Made by a program: the position numbers and the translations under genes. Of a stretch of 64,000 bases of DNA, positions 36,210 to 44,387 are shown in pieces (position 1 is the stretch's first letter; every line of letters starts with the position of its first letter). The notes beneath the pieces are model-generated. The model did no database searches. It was not told where the DNA came from and saw nothing but the letters and a program-made list of their open reading frames with translations. The stretch is from Anaerolineales bacterium (lineage in GTDB: Bacteria > Chloroflexota > Anaerolineae > Anaerolineales > Villigracilaceae): assembly GCA_015075725.1 (NCBI GenBank), contig JABTTV010000001.1:3286001-3350000 (forward strand), read 5' to 3'.

Positions 36210-36239
36210 AAAAACACCAGCCTGTAAATGGACTGGTGT
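36210..36239 (-). terminator. Intrinsic terminator upstream of the CarD-like gene
   Basis: On the minus strand ACACCAG (36239-36233) pairs with CTGGTGT (36220-36214), followed by TTTTTCTTT. It ends about 30 bases before the CarD-like start. Confidence 0.75.
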
Positions 36240-36271
36240 GCGAAGCCCGTCGATTTCTTTGGGTTGCTTCG

Positions 36272-36280
36272 ATTATATCA
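36272..36280 (-). promoter_or_regulatory. Extended -10 promoter upstream of the CarD-like gene
   Basis: TGATATAAT on the minus strand, an extended -10. No good -35 is seen. The predicted transcript start (about 36265) lies before the terminator at 36239-36210. Confidence 0.5.
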
Positions 36281-36290
36281 CCATCGACTT

Positions 36291-36683
36291 TCATTTGTAG
36301 ATGAAAACGACCGCCAGCACGACGACCACGAGGACGATCATGACCGCCCAATTACAGCCGATGGACGAGTTTAATTCCTGCTTGAGGCTGTCCTTTTGTT
36401 TCGTCAATTCGTCGCTGAGGTCGCGCTTGAGTTCGTCGCGCAGGGTAAGGGAAATGGCATGGGCTTCGAGATAAATGTATCCCTTTGTCGTGATGCGGTA
36501 ACTTCTCTCGCGGTTTTCGAGATAGCCTTCATCCGTCAGGGATTTCAAGGCTTTGGGAATCAGCGGTTTGATCTTGTCTTCCTTCGCCAAATTCTGGATC
36601 TCCCCCGCAGGGACGTACAGGTCCTTGTTTGCCCCCACGCTGCGCTCGATGGCTTTCAACAGGTTGAATTGAAAATTGTCCAT
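36291..36683 (-). CDS. Membrane-tethered winged-helix-like hypothetical protein
   Basis: The 130-residue protein has an N-terminal helical part ending in a likely winged helix (LIPKALKSLTDEGYLENRERSYRITTKGYIYLE), a charged coiled segment (RDELKRDLSDELTKQKDSLK) and a C-terminal TM helix (about 110-128). It could be a tail-anchored DNA- or protein-binding factor; this is inference. Its transcript ends in the downstream terminator. Confidence 0.5.
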   Translation of the reverse strand: MDNFQFNLLKAIERSVGANKDLYVPAGEIQNLAKEDKIKPLIPKALKSLTDEGYLENRERSYRITTKGYIYLEAHAISLTLRDELKRDLSDELTKQKDSLKQELNSSIGCNWAVMIVLVVVVLAVVFIYK

Positions 36684-36740
36684 GCGGTTTTCTCCTTGGC
36701 AGGTTTATTTTACTTTACGGATAAACCCCGCCCCGACCTT

Positions 36741-36782
36741 CTCCCGCAAGTTGACCGTATCCATGCGCCAGCCTGCATCTGA
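36741..36782 (-). pseudogene. Remnant of a DUF7662-type gene
   Basis: 40 bases (36741-36780) match the 3' part of the gene at 43782-44036 (43812-43851) with three mismatches. On the minus strand this reads DAGWRMDTVNLREK, against NAGWRVETVNLREK in the intact gene. Only this fragment remains; it lies between the winged-helix-like and PC4-like genes. Confidence 0.65.
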
Positions 36783-36798
36783 TGTTTTGCTGGAATGG

Positions 36799-37020
36799 CT
36801 ACAACTCGGCACCATTCAAAAGTTCTTTCAAGGCAAGCAACTCTTCTTTGGACAAGGTGACGCCCTTGCCCATCTTGCCATGGTCCGCGGACCAATCGCG
36901 CAGGTCGTATTTCGGTTCGCGGTCGTTCCAGCTGATGAGGTTGAGTTCCTTGCTCCAGCCGGATGCCGATGTCGACAGGATGCCGACGGTCTTGAGTATT
37001 TCGTATTTGATCTCGCTCAT
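36799..37020 (-). CDS. PC4/YdbC-like ssDNA-binding transcriptional coactivator
   Basis: The 73-residue protein matches the bacterial YdbC/PC4 pattern: EIKYEILKTVGILSTSASGW, then ELNLISWNDREPKYDLRDWS and MGKGVTLSKEELLALKELL. The eukaryotic PC4 family binds single-stranded DNA. ATG 37020 was chosen because it begins the family homology and has no better upstream site. Its upstream region holds a repeated GGAACGAAT element. Confidence 0.75.
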   Translation of the reverse strand: MSEIKYEILKTVGILSTSASGWSKELNLISWNDREPKYDLRDWSADHGKMGKGVTLSKEELLALKELLNGAEL

Positions 37021-37100
37021 GATGATTCTCCTCACGTAGTGGATGTGCCTGGGATGTTACCCGGGTATCGCCCCCTCCGCCATTCGCCTTCGGCTCGGCA

Positions 37101-37133
37101 CCTCCCCCAAATGCCTTCGGAATTTTGGGGAGG
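37101..37133. repeat. Hairpin, CCTCCCC family
   Basis: CCTCCCC (37101-37107) pairs with GGGGAGG (37127-37133), with further AAAT/ATTT pairing inside. No T tract; REP-like. Confidence 0.6.
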
Positions 37134-37155
37134 AGGGTCAACTTCCCTTGAAATT

Positions 37156-37191
37156 ATATTCGTTCCGTGGAACGAATGGAGGAACGAATAT
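37156..37191. promoter_or_regulatory. Operator-like GGAACGAAT repeats
   Basis: Three copies of one 9-mer: ATTCGTTCC (37158-37166), GGAACGAAT (37169-37177) and GGAACGAAT (37181-37189). The first two form a perfect hairpin with a 2-base loop; the first and third form an alternative 11-base stem. It lies between the terminase small-subunit-like stop and the PC4-like start. Confidence 0.5.
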
Positions 37192-37201
37192 GCAACCAGG
37201 G

Positions 37202-37567
37202 TCAGTCCTCCTCGGGGGGGAGGTTCTTAAGCTGGTCGATGATCTGTTCGATGGTGGAGGAGCCGCCGTGGAGAACCTTTTTCATGAGAGATAAACCACG
37301 GATGCCATCGGCTGCGTGGCTGACGGCACGCAGGGTGGACTGACATTCTTCAAGGGTTGGATCTGGCAGACCCGAAAATACCCTGAAGGTGGTGTCTATG
37401 ATGCTCCTGAGCATTTGAATCTCGTCGTCGCCTTCGCCGATGAGGTCAGCCTCAAAGCGTTGGTGAATCTCGGGTTTGAGGGAGTAAAAGCCGTGCCTGT
37501 GGGCGTTGCTGTTGCCGGGCTGTGCGCCGCGCTTGCGTTTTGCAGGGGGTACGGGTAGTTCGGTCAT
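37202..37567 (-). CDS. Terminase small-subunit-like protein
   Basis: The 121-residue protein begins KRKRGAQPGNSNAHRHGFYS, the AQPGN.NA..HG element found at the N-terminus of many phage small-terminase-type and related proteins. A helical region follows (about 30-110). It lies 22 bases downstream of the large terminase gene. No portal, capsid or integrase gene adjoins. Assignment rests on that element plus context. Confidence 0.5.
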   Translation of the reverse strand: MTELPVPPAKRKRGAQPGNSNAHRHGFYSLKPEIHQRFEADLIGEGDDEIQMLRSIIDTTFRVFSGLPDPTLEECQSTLRAVSHAADGIRGLSLMKKVLHGGSSTIEQIIDQLKNLPPEED

Positions 37568-37589
37568 TTTAATTCTCCTTTGTTTTGTG

Positions 37590-39155
37590 TTAAAAGTTGG
37601 AGTCCATTTCGATCAGAGGGTCGGGGACCTCCACGGTGAGCGTGGGGGATGAAATAAACCATTCCAAACCGTCGAGTTTGGAGACGAGGGAATCGGCAAG
37701 GATGTAGTCGTCGTGGATGAGGGTGCCATCGGGTCCACGAGCGCCGTCGGGGACGCCCCAGCGGAGGTTCTTTTGGGGACCGGGGAGTATTTCCATGACG
37801 CAGTTGAGGTATTGAAGATGGACTTCGTCGGTGTGGCAGGCGTCGAGGAAGCGCCCGGTCTCGATGATGTTGAGGAAGCGCCAGCCGATCTCGGATTTTT
37901 CCTGGAGGGTGAATTTGACGGGGATGACGCGGGCGGGGAAGTGACGGTCGAGCATGCCCCACAAGCCTTCGCCAACGCCGGTGGCATCGACGACGAAGTA
38001 ATGGGGATGCCATTCGGCGGCGAGGTTCTTGAGGTGGGTGAAGACTGAGAGGTGGCTTTCGCCTGTCCACGTGCGACGGGCGATGGCGCGGTAGACGGGG
38101 TATCGAAGTTCTGCAAGCATGGAAAGGTCAATTTCGACGACGGTGAGGGTGGTGGAGTCGCGCCCGGGGTTGCCAAGCCCGAGGTTGTAGGAGGAGGCGG
38201 TTCCGGCGAGTTTGGATTCGTCCTGCCCGGCGACGTCGAGGAGGAAGGCGACCCCGGACCTCAGCCCTGACCTCACCCCCGGCCCCTCTCCCAAGGGGAG
38301 AGGGGAGTCGGACCTCACCCCTGACCCCTCTCCTGGGAGGAGAGGGGAGGTGGAGGGTGTCATGAGGAGGAGGCGGGCAGGGGGGAACATGCCGGATTGG
38401 GCTTCGATGGTTTCGCCGAAGTATTGGGTGCGGATGTGGGGATGGTTGCGCCCCTGTTCGGCAATCTTGCGCTCGAGGTGCCGTTTGTAGGCGGGGACCT
38501 GGAGGCAGACGTCATCGGCGGTGTAGTGGAAGACGCGTTTGATGCCATCGGCTTTTTCAGCCTGCAATGCAACGCGGCGTTCGCGTTCGAGGAGGGTGGA
38601 GGCGGTCCAGGCGGTGCCGAAGAAGATGCGGGTGGCATTGGTGGAGGCGGTCATGGGGTCGAAGTCTTTGTCGAATTTGTCGGGGGAGACATCCTGAGCT
38701 TCGTCGACGGAGAGGAGGAGGTCGGCAGTGGCGCCAACGACCTTGGCTGAGGTCTCGCCGGAGTAGAAGAGGAGGCGGGTATTTTTGAGAGAGTAGATGC
38801 GCCCCTGGGAGGACCTCCAGATGCCGCGAGAGCCGACACAGGCATCGAGGGAGCGGCGGACGCGATCCATGTTGTTGAGGGTCTGGGGGTTGAAGGTGGG
38901 GGAGACGGCGACGATGTTCCCGCCATGTTGCGCATAGCGAAAGAGGAGCCAGGCGAAGAGGTGCGCCTGTAGCTCGTTCTTGCCAGACTGGCGGGGGAGG
39001 ATGACGACGAAGGTGAGCCCGCGACGGTTGATGACGGAGTCTTTGACGGCGCGGGCGATCTCGCGCTGGTAGGGGCGGAGGGCGATGCCGCAGGCGCGCG
39101 CCCAGTTGGTGACGCTTAAGCGTATGGTGGAGCGGAGGAGGGAGGTTAGTTCCAT
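37590..39155 (-). CDS. Phage-like terminase large subunit (ATPase/nuclease)
   Basis: The 521-residue protein has a modified Walker A, VVILPRQSGKNELQAH (about 50-65), Walker B LLLSVDEAQDV (about 145-155), and later acidic residues of the nuclease domain (VVDATGVGEGLWG). It packages phage DNA in known members. An insertion of about 40 residues (around 285-325) is encoded by two tandem CCCCTCTCC hairpins in frame. No other structural gene is present, so this may be a remnant or domesticated module. Confidence 0.75.
   Translation of the reverse strand: MELTSLLRSTIRLSVTNWARACGIALRPYQREIARAVKDSVINRRGLTFVVILPRQSGKNELQAHLFAWLLFRYAQHGGNIVAVSPTFNPQTLNNMDRVRRSLDACVGSRGIWRSSQGRIYSLKNTRLLFYSGETSAKVVGATADLLLSVDEAQDVSPDKFDKDFDPMTASTNATRIFFGTAWTASTLLERERRVALQAEKADGIKRVFHYTADDVCLQVPAYKRHLERKIAEQGRNHPHIRTQYFGETIEAQSGMFPPARLLLMTPSTSPLLPGEGSGVRSDSPLPLGEGPGVRSGLRSGVAFLLDVAGQDESKLAGTASSYNLGLGNPGRDSTTLTVVEIDLSMLAELRYPVYRAIARRTWTGESHLSVFTHLKNLAAEWHPHYFVVDATGVGEGLWGMLDRHFPARVIPVKFTLQEKSEIGWRFLNIIETGRFLDACHTDEVHLQYLNCVMEILPGPQKNLRWGVPDGARGPDGTLIHDDYILADSLVSKLDGLEWFISSPTLTVEVPDPLIEMDSNF
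38283..38347. repeat. Two in-frame CCCCTCTCC hairpins inside the terminase gene
   Basis: First: CCCCTCTCCC (38283-38292) with GGGAGAGGGG (38296-38305). Second: CCCCTCTCC (38325-38333) with GGAGAGGGG (38339-38347). They encode repeated LPxGEGxGVRS units in the protein. Related copies lie at 43704-43766 and 51695-51717. Confidence 0.85.
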
Positions 39156-39258
39156 ATTTCAGGTTGCAGGTTGCAGGCGGCAAGCGGCGGGGTGCCTGTG
39201 AGAAAAACACACCGCACGACAACTTAGGGATTCATTAACATTCAGACCTCTTAATAAC

Positions 39259-39304
39259 AAAAAAGGAGTTCCATCCTGCGCTAAAACAGGGTGTCTACTC
39301 CTTT
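39259..39304 (-). terminator. Nested hairpin with T tract in the 39156-39489 gap
   Basis: On the minus strand AAAGGAGT (39304-39297) pairs with ACTCCTTT (39269-39262), running into TTTTTT (39264-39259). Inside it CCTG (39290-39287) pairs with CAGG (39278-39275). It lies in the 334-base gap between the lipoprotein and terminase genes, where no gene is seen. It is probably the terminator of the lipoprotein transcript. Confidence 0.6.
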
Positions 39305-39489
39305 AAGACGCTAGACGACCTGCTTTTTTTAAGCCATTGTCGTCGAGTCGCAATTATTTTAGAACAAAAGGGCTAGAAATGCAAGGGGGAAATGTTGAGT
39401 TTAAGGAGGTTGCGTGTAGTCAAAATTGTGAAAGCCATCCGCCATCCATTTGGATCGATGGGAAGAACCACCCTTAACCGCTCTGTCCC

Positions 39490-40308
39490 TCACTGCCTTG
39501 CAATGACCCGTTTCTCAGTGATAAACCAAGCCCCATTAATTTCATCAATGTTATATCTCATTGTGAAATACCCATCGTCGTCCTTGTCCTTCTGTCCATT
39601 GCAATATAAATCCATATCCCAATTCTTTCTAACATCCACTATAAGGGATCGGGTACCAACTGCTTCAAAGTAAATTATCTTCGGCGTCATCAACTCATAT
39701 ATTTCCCAATAACAATTATTGGATTTGAGAAAATCAACAGTATCGAGCTGTTCTTCCAATGCGGCTCCGCTTAGAACAGAGGATAGTTCACCAGTATCCC
39801 AATACCGATCTGCATAATAATGAGCCACATCCCATCGTTCCACCAGAGATCGAACGTCCTCTTGTAAATCACTGTATTCCGGCGCGGATTCGACCGGCTC
39901 AACTGCGACGATAATACTTTTGTCCACCGACTTGATTTCTCTAACCCACTGGTCATTATCGAATGTTACGCTGAACGGTTGACCGATTATATATTTCTCC
40001 CGCCAGATTTCACCAGACGGGTCTTCCCAAAGAATGAATAATGCGGGCTCATCCCTTTGCGCCTCATATAAGACCTTTTCAAACCCTGCTGTCCAGCCTA
40101 CTCCAACCGGGCCAAGGGTTGATAAAGAAAAATCCCCGCCGAGGACCACGTCTCCATCGGAATCCATTGTGACCTGAATGGATAATTCGACAACATCGAG
40201 GTCGATTTCCAATTGCGGACCCGTTTCATAAGTGGCAGGAGGAGTCCCGCAGCCACTTAATCCAAAGGTAAAAATCAATAACAAATTGAATACCCAACTT
40301 CTTTTCAT
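39490..40308 (-). CDS. Hypothetical lipoprotein
   Basis: The 272-residue protein has a signal peptide and lipobox (LSGC, Cys about 20), then a mostly beta body. Its coding region is visibly more AT-rich than the host genes. No family recognised. ATG 40308 was chosen because the signal peptide starts there; a longer frame to 40440 would overlap the GIY-YIG gene. Confidence 0.6.
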   Translation of the reverse strand: MKRSWVFNLLLIFTFGLSGCGTPPATYETGPQLEIDLDVVELSIQVTMDSDGDVVLGGDFSLSTLGPVGVGWTAGFEKVLYEAQRDEPALFILWEDPSGEIWREKYIIGQPFSVTFDNDQWVREIKSVDKSIIVAVEPVESAPEYSDLQEDVRSLVERWDVAHYYADRYWDTGELSSVLSGAALEEQLDTVDFLKSNNCYWEIYELMTPKIIYFEAVGTRSLIVDVRKNWDMDLYCNGQKDKDDDGYFTMRYNIDEINGAWFITEKRVIARQ

Positions 40309-40429
40309 AACATAGCTCCCTTGAATGCCCCTCCCTCCCGCCTCGCTTTGCTGCGGGGACTTCCTGCGGGCGCAGCATCGGCGGACGGCATCAGCGCGGG
40401 CAACTCCCTCAACACATTGACCATCCTCG

Positions 40430-40825
40430 TCATTTTGCAAGCCTCTTCGCTGCGTCTTTAGGTAATAGAATCCTTTTCATGCGCATTTTAGAGCTATTTG
40501 CTGTCACTATTCCAAATGCCGCAATCACAAGTCCTTCCAATTCGCTTATGTGGTCCGTGTCAGAAAGAATAAACGCAGAGAAGTGTGTCCAGAGGTGATA
40601 ATGTTTAGCGTTTTGATTTGTAGCATGATTGCGAATTCGATACCAAAGGTTTTTTGCCTGACCTACGTAATAAGGTTGCCCGTTATGGTACAAGATATAT
40701 ATACCAGGTTTTTGCCTCAACTCTTTTCGAACACTTTCTAAATGCTTGTTTTTATCTTTTAGACTATATACTTCGCGAGGCCACATTCGAATATAAGCTT
40801 GTATCATTGGTTTTCTTGTTTTCAT
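40430..40825 (-). CDS. GIY-YIG nuclease family protein
   Basis: The 131-residue protein has the two-strand signature GIYILYHNGQPYYVGQAKNLWYRIRNH (about 37-63), including the catalytic Tyr and Arg positions, and a downstream ELEGLVIAAFG segment with the catalytic Glu. Family members cut DNA in repair, homing or restriction. The C-terminal KRILLPKDAAKRLAK is basic. It sits at the downstream side of the probable defence island. Its own role is unknown. Confidence 0.75.
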   Translation of the reverse strand: MKTRKPMIQAYIRMWPREVYSLKDKNKHLESVRKELRQKPGIYILYHNGQPYYVGQAKNLWYRIRNHATNQNAKHYHLWTHFSAFILSDTDHISELEGLVIAAFGIVTANSSKMRMKRILLPKDAAKRLAK

Positions 40826-40846
40826 AGTTCACCTTTGAAAGTCTTA

Positions 40847-41035
40847 TCAAGAATACTCGTCATCAGCGTCCACCCAAAGAGCGGGCGCGACTCCTTCCCA
40901 CTGTTGACCTTCGCCACAATCATGTGCGTCATTTCTTTGGACATTCCTTTTTCGATCCCAATGCTTGACCTCAATAACCTTGCCTAGCGGATGTGCGAGA
41001 ATTGCTGCAAAGAATTCTCGTTTAATATTTGCCAC
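40847..41035 (-). CDS. Small hypothetical ORF
   Basis: The 62-residue frame starts MANIKREFFAAILAHPLG and ends rich in acidic residues. It fills much of the gap between the GIY-YIG and GmrSD-like genes. No family recognised; it could be the end of a degraded gene. Confidence 0.3.
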   Translation of the reverse strand: MANIKREFFAAILAHPLGKVIEVKHWDRKRNVQRNDAHDCGEGQQWEGVAPALWVDADDEYS

Positions 41036-41086
41036 AAGGGTAGGCGCAGAATATATTTCAACCTTTTTGCCTCTCCCGAGGGAAAA

Positions 41087-43600
41087 TTAATGTGAAAGTC
41101 TTTCTGCTGTATTAATTGCCTCAACAATATGTTTCTTGTTTTGATTCAGGTCGTTTAGGGTCAAGTACAATCTTGCAAAGGAAGGGTTAGTGCCATTTTT
41201 GCAATCCAATCCCTCACTTGCTAATTTTCTGACAACTTCATCCCTGTCTTTGTAAAGTTTTAGCCGGACTCGTATAGAGGCAGATTTTTTAGGGTAGAGC
41301 CAGATGAAATTCTTCCCAATAGTTTCGATGGATATATGATTATTGTTGTAATGAACCACCGGTTGCGAGATTGTGGCGATAATCTCTATCAGAATATCAA
41401 CTATTTTCATCGCTCCTGGATCGGCACGCCCTTCCCAGTCGCGCCGAGAACTAGCCTCAGTTTCATCGGTATCCTGATCTTCATCAGTATCCATTATTTC
41501 AAATTCATTTTGAGCTTTCTGCCATTGTGGAATTTGATCGTCGGTTAGAAAATCAAGTTTAAGTAATCTTAGTTTGGTGTATTCATCGCCAAGGCGGATT
41601 GCCCAGCGCTCTTCCATGAATTCCAGCAATGCCAGCCCGCGTTCTCGAATGGATTCAAATGTCCAATCCTGATACTGCTCAGCGACTCGATTCTCAGAAT
41701 AAGATCCGTTGAAGTATCCATGTGAGACTTCCCGATTTGCACGCTTTTCTGAGTAGCAATGATTTTGGAGGCTGGAATTTTTTGGCTGTGATAAAGCTAA
41801 TAGATTGCCCAGCGAGTTGGTCAAAGCATTAAGTTGGTCTTTTTCAAAAAAACCAAAATTATCCCTCCAGCATTTGTCAGTAGGTGATTGGGGAAGGATA
41901 TGCTCAATGGTAACCATATCCTTCTGTGTAATGAACTGGTCCCACGAAATTTTCTGCGTCTTATTTTTAGACTGGTTAAACAGGTGTTGTTCATATTCAT
42001 ATAAAAAGTAACGAATACCGCTCCAGCTGTAGTACCCACTTCCGTATTTGAATTTGGTTTCAATAAAATCAAAGAAGGAGTTTATTCTAAAGGAGCCATT
42101 TTCATTGAAGGCGAAGGCAAGGCGCGTATTTAGGGCGTTGATAATCTCGTCTGTTGTTTTGCTGCCGTAATACAACTCCCGGCTTGCGTTATAAAATTCA
42201 CTGCTGCGATAATTGCTACGCGTTTGTGAAAGTCTGAAGCCGATGAAGATAAATCGCTCGATGGCTTTGAAGAGATCAATTCGTTGACCAGATGTAACCT
42301 CTTTATTCATGAACGAACTGACAACAAGCGGGCGAAAATAACTTATCCCGATCCGGTTGAGACGGTCAACCCAATTTTGCTCCTCGGTACTCCAATTCGT
42401 GATTGAAAGAGGATTAAAAGAGTTGTACCAGTGTTCAGAGGTTTTTTGAATGCTTGCCGCGAAGTCTGATACCTCCTGGATTTTTAGTTTTGACTCGGCT
42501 TGCATTTCCGCTTCTTCTAACTCGTCGTTTTCGAGTCCAGCTTCATCCTCTTCATCCCTGATTTCCGCTACTTCCTGGATACCAGTAAAAATCGGTACCC
42601 GCTCAAGCACCTTCTTTGGAGAAAACTGCTCATCGAGCAGGAAGTTGATATAGTCGCCCCCTGTGTTGCGGCTGTATTTAAAAAACATGATCCAATGCGC
42701 TCTTAAGAAGTCGTCATCGTTTAATGGATTTAATTTGTTCTTGCCTAGTTGATAGTATATTTCCTTCCAGGCATCATTAATGCGTTTGCGAAGTTCTGCT
42801 TTTTCCGGTATATCCTCGCGGTATAGCGTGGTCAAGTAAATTAAGCGGTTTTTGAGCAATTCGAGATCGCTCAATTTCTTGCCGCGATTGTTCATCGTTT
42901 CAAATGCTACAAAAACGTCAACGTCATTTTGAAGAATGTATTCATTGAAGAGCAGGTGCCTGGTGACTTTCTGAAAAATATTTTCCAGCGCCGCCAACCG
43001 CTGATCTTCGGCAATTGCGATTAAATTTTCTTTGAAAAACGCCTTTGCGTTTTCCAGATTGTGGGTGTAAAGAGTTTCTTGATTTAGTGCGCTGGATGAT
43101 TCTTCGTTGAAAATCCTCGTTTTGAGAAACTCATAACTGGGGTTATCTTTTTCATACCCAAAGATATACGATCGAACGATGCTGTTGCTGCGCTTGATGA
43201 AGATGAAATCTTTGCGAATATCACTGATTTTCATATCGCAAATTTCAAAATCATCCTTGTTTTGGAAGTTATTCTGAGAGAGGTTTTGGGCCGTTTCAAG
43301 GATCGCCTGGATCAAGATCACACAGGTAGTGAGTCGCTGTTGGCCATCAACAACGAGATAGGGAGTGTAACCTCGATTTTCAATGATCCATCTATCCGAC
43401 TCCCATTGCTCCCACTTTTCCTTAGGGGTCTCTTCAAGAGAAAGAACACCTGTGTAGTGATTTCTTCCATCTTCCAAAGAAATAAGATCTTCCCAAAAAT
43501 CTGTTAGTTGCCTCTTTTGCCAGGCGTACCCGCGTTGATAATCCGGAATGCGGAATATTTTCTTCTTGAAGATTGTATCGATATTCGTAAGTTGTTGCAT
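41087..43600 (-). CDS. GmrSD-like type IV restriction enzyme (DUF262 + DUF1524)
   Basis: The 837-residue protein has an N-terminal DUF262 domain with FRIPDYQRGYAW (about 16-27) and the nucleotide-site VVDGQQRLTT (about 82-92). An HNH-type DUF1524 domain lies near 565 (MVTIEHILPQSPTDKCWRDN). The tail (about 730-837) resembles a DUF5655-type domain. GmrS/GmrD fusions cleave glucosylated phage DNA. The gene is in the same orientation as the helicase-methyltransferase operon, 181 bases downstream of the DUF7662 gene; the gap holds a repeat. Confidence 0.85.
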   Translation of the reverse strand: MQQLTNIDTIFKKKIFRIPDYQRGYAWQKRQLTDFWEDLISLEDGRNHYTGVLSLEETPKEKWEQWESDRWIIENRGYTPYLVVDGQQRLTTCVILIQAILETAQNLSQNNFQNKDDFEICDMKISDIRKDFIFIKRSNSIVRSYIFGYEKDNPSYEFLKTRIFNEESSSALNQETLYTHNLENAKAFFKENLIAIAEDQRLAALENIFQKVTRHLLFNEYILQNDVDVFVAFETMNNRGKKLSDLELLKNRLIYLTTLYREDIPEKAELRKRINDAWKEIYYQLGKNKLNPLNDDDFLRAHWIMFFKYSRNTGGDYINFLLDEQFSPKKVLERVPIFTGIQEVAEIRDEEDEAGLENDELEEAEMQAESKLKIQEVSDFAASIQKTSEHWYNSFNPLSITNWSTEEQNWVDRLNRIGISYFRPLVVSSFMNKEVTSGQRIDLFKAIERFIFIGFRLSQTRSNYRSSEFYNASRELYYGSKTTDEIINALNTRLAFAFNENGSFRINSFFDFIETKFKYGSGYYSWSGIRYFLYEYEQHLFNQSKNKTQKISWDQFITQKDMVTIEHILPQSPTDKCWRDNFGFFEKDQLNALTNSLGNLLALSQPKNSSLQNHCYSEKRANREVSHGYFNGSYSENRVAEQYQDWTFESIRERGLALLEFMEERWAIRLGDEYTKLRLLKLDFLTDDQIPQWQKAQNEFEIMDTDEDQDTDETEASSRRDWEGRADPGAMKIVDILIEIIATISQPVVHYNNNHISIETIGKNFIWLYPKKSASIRVRLKLYKDRDEVVRKLASEGLDCKNGTNPSFARLYLTLNDLNQNKKHIVEAINTAERLSH

Positions 43601-43703
43601 GAAATCCTCCAGTTATTAGGATCGCCAACTGTGCAATTCATTATTTATCCAATGGACATCAGCCAATCGCGCAACTCTGCGAGCAAAACAAATCCCTCTC
43701 CCG

Positions 43704-43766
43704 TCTCCCCCAAGGGGAGAAGTCTAATCCTTGCGCAACAGACTCCCCTCTCCTGAAGGAGAGGGG
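43704..43766. repeat. CCCCTCTCC-family hairpins between GmrSD-like and DUF7662 genes
   Basis: First: TCTCCCC (43704-43710) with GGGGAGA (43714-43720). Second: CCCCTCTCC (43745-43753), 4-base loop, GGAGAGGGG (43758-43766). Same family as in the terminase and DUF1156 genes. Confidence 0.85.
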
Positions 43767-43781
43767 ACGGGGGTGAGATCC

Positions 43782-44036
43782 CTACCCAGCCCTCACAAAC
43801 CGCACCCATTTCTCCCGCAAGTTGACCGTCTCCACGCGCCAGCCTGCATTTAACCATGCTTCTGCTTCGACATGACTTCCTCTAGAGTTTGCCCACCATG
43901 CCTGATATTTATAAGCGGAAGGCGGGAGTGTGTTTCCAATGATTCTTTCCACTTGTTCGAAAGAAAGAGTTACCTCGTTCTGGCTTGGTGGAAGATCGCG
44001 AAGAAAATGTTCAAGTTTCAAATATTTATCTGTCAT
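43782..44036 (-). CDS. DUF7662-domain protein
   Basis: The 84-residue protein matches the DUF7662 pattern: LEHFLRDLPPSQNEVTLSFEQVERIIGNTLPPSA, then YQAWWANSRGSHVEAEAWLNAGWRVETVNL. Function not established. It ends the gapless downstream half of the island operon (4 bases after ASCH). A 40-base fragment of a sister gene lies at 36741-36780. Confidence 0.75.
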   Translation of the reverse strand: MTDKYLKLEHFLRDLPPSQNEVTLSFEQVERIIGNTLPPSAYKYQAWWANSRGSHVEAEAWLNAGWRVETVNLREKWVRFVRAG

Positions 44037-44040
44037 ACTC

Positions 44041-44385
44041 TTACTCCTTAAACGGTTTGAACCAAACAGGCTGCGGCTGGGACTTGGGCTTGACCAACTT
44101 TTTCAATCGCTTTGGTTTCGCCAATATCCAGTGATATTCGCCGGACTTTTCCTTGCAATCGACGATCTCGACTGTTCCTACCAACACTCCGGCAGGAAAA
44201 GTGCCGGGCTCGACTTTCATTTTCTTATAAATATCCACTCTTGGTTTTTTGCTGGCATAGATATACACCCTGCCCCGTATGTTCGTATTCCTGCTTCGGT
44301 ACTCGATTTTCTTCGTTCCGCGCATGATTTGCTCGGCAAGAGGTTGGCGGACACTGAGAGCACGATTTTGAATTTCTTTGGTCAT
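44041..44385 (-). CDS. ASCH-domain protein
   Basis: The 114-residue protein has the ASCH signature RALSVRQPLAEQIMRGTKKIEYRSRNTNIRG (about 7-37), and YIYASKKP. ASCH is a PUA-like fold that binds nucleic acids, and related domains read modified bases. Located 2 bases after the preceding unknown gene, it may sense modified or foreign nucleic acid in the island; this is inference. Confidence 0.8.
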   Translation of the reverse strand: MTKEIQNRALSVRQPLAEQIMRGTKKIEYRSRNTNIRGRVYIYASKKPRVDIYKKMKVEPGTFPAGVLVGTVEIVDCKEKSGEYHWILAKPKRLKKLVKPKSQPQPVWFKPFKE

Positions 44386-44387
44386 CT

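Noticed and set aside
38257..38353. CRISPR or tandem-repeat array
   Set aside because: Only two unequal hairpin copies with no regular spacer; they are read in frame as protein and match dispersed palindromes elsewhere.
39240..39360. tRNA or tRNA remnant as an attachment site
   Set aside because: Stems do not give a cloverleaf, there is no anticodon loop and no CCA or TTCGA-type T arm; a nested terminator explains it better.
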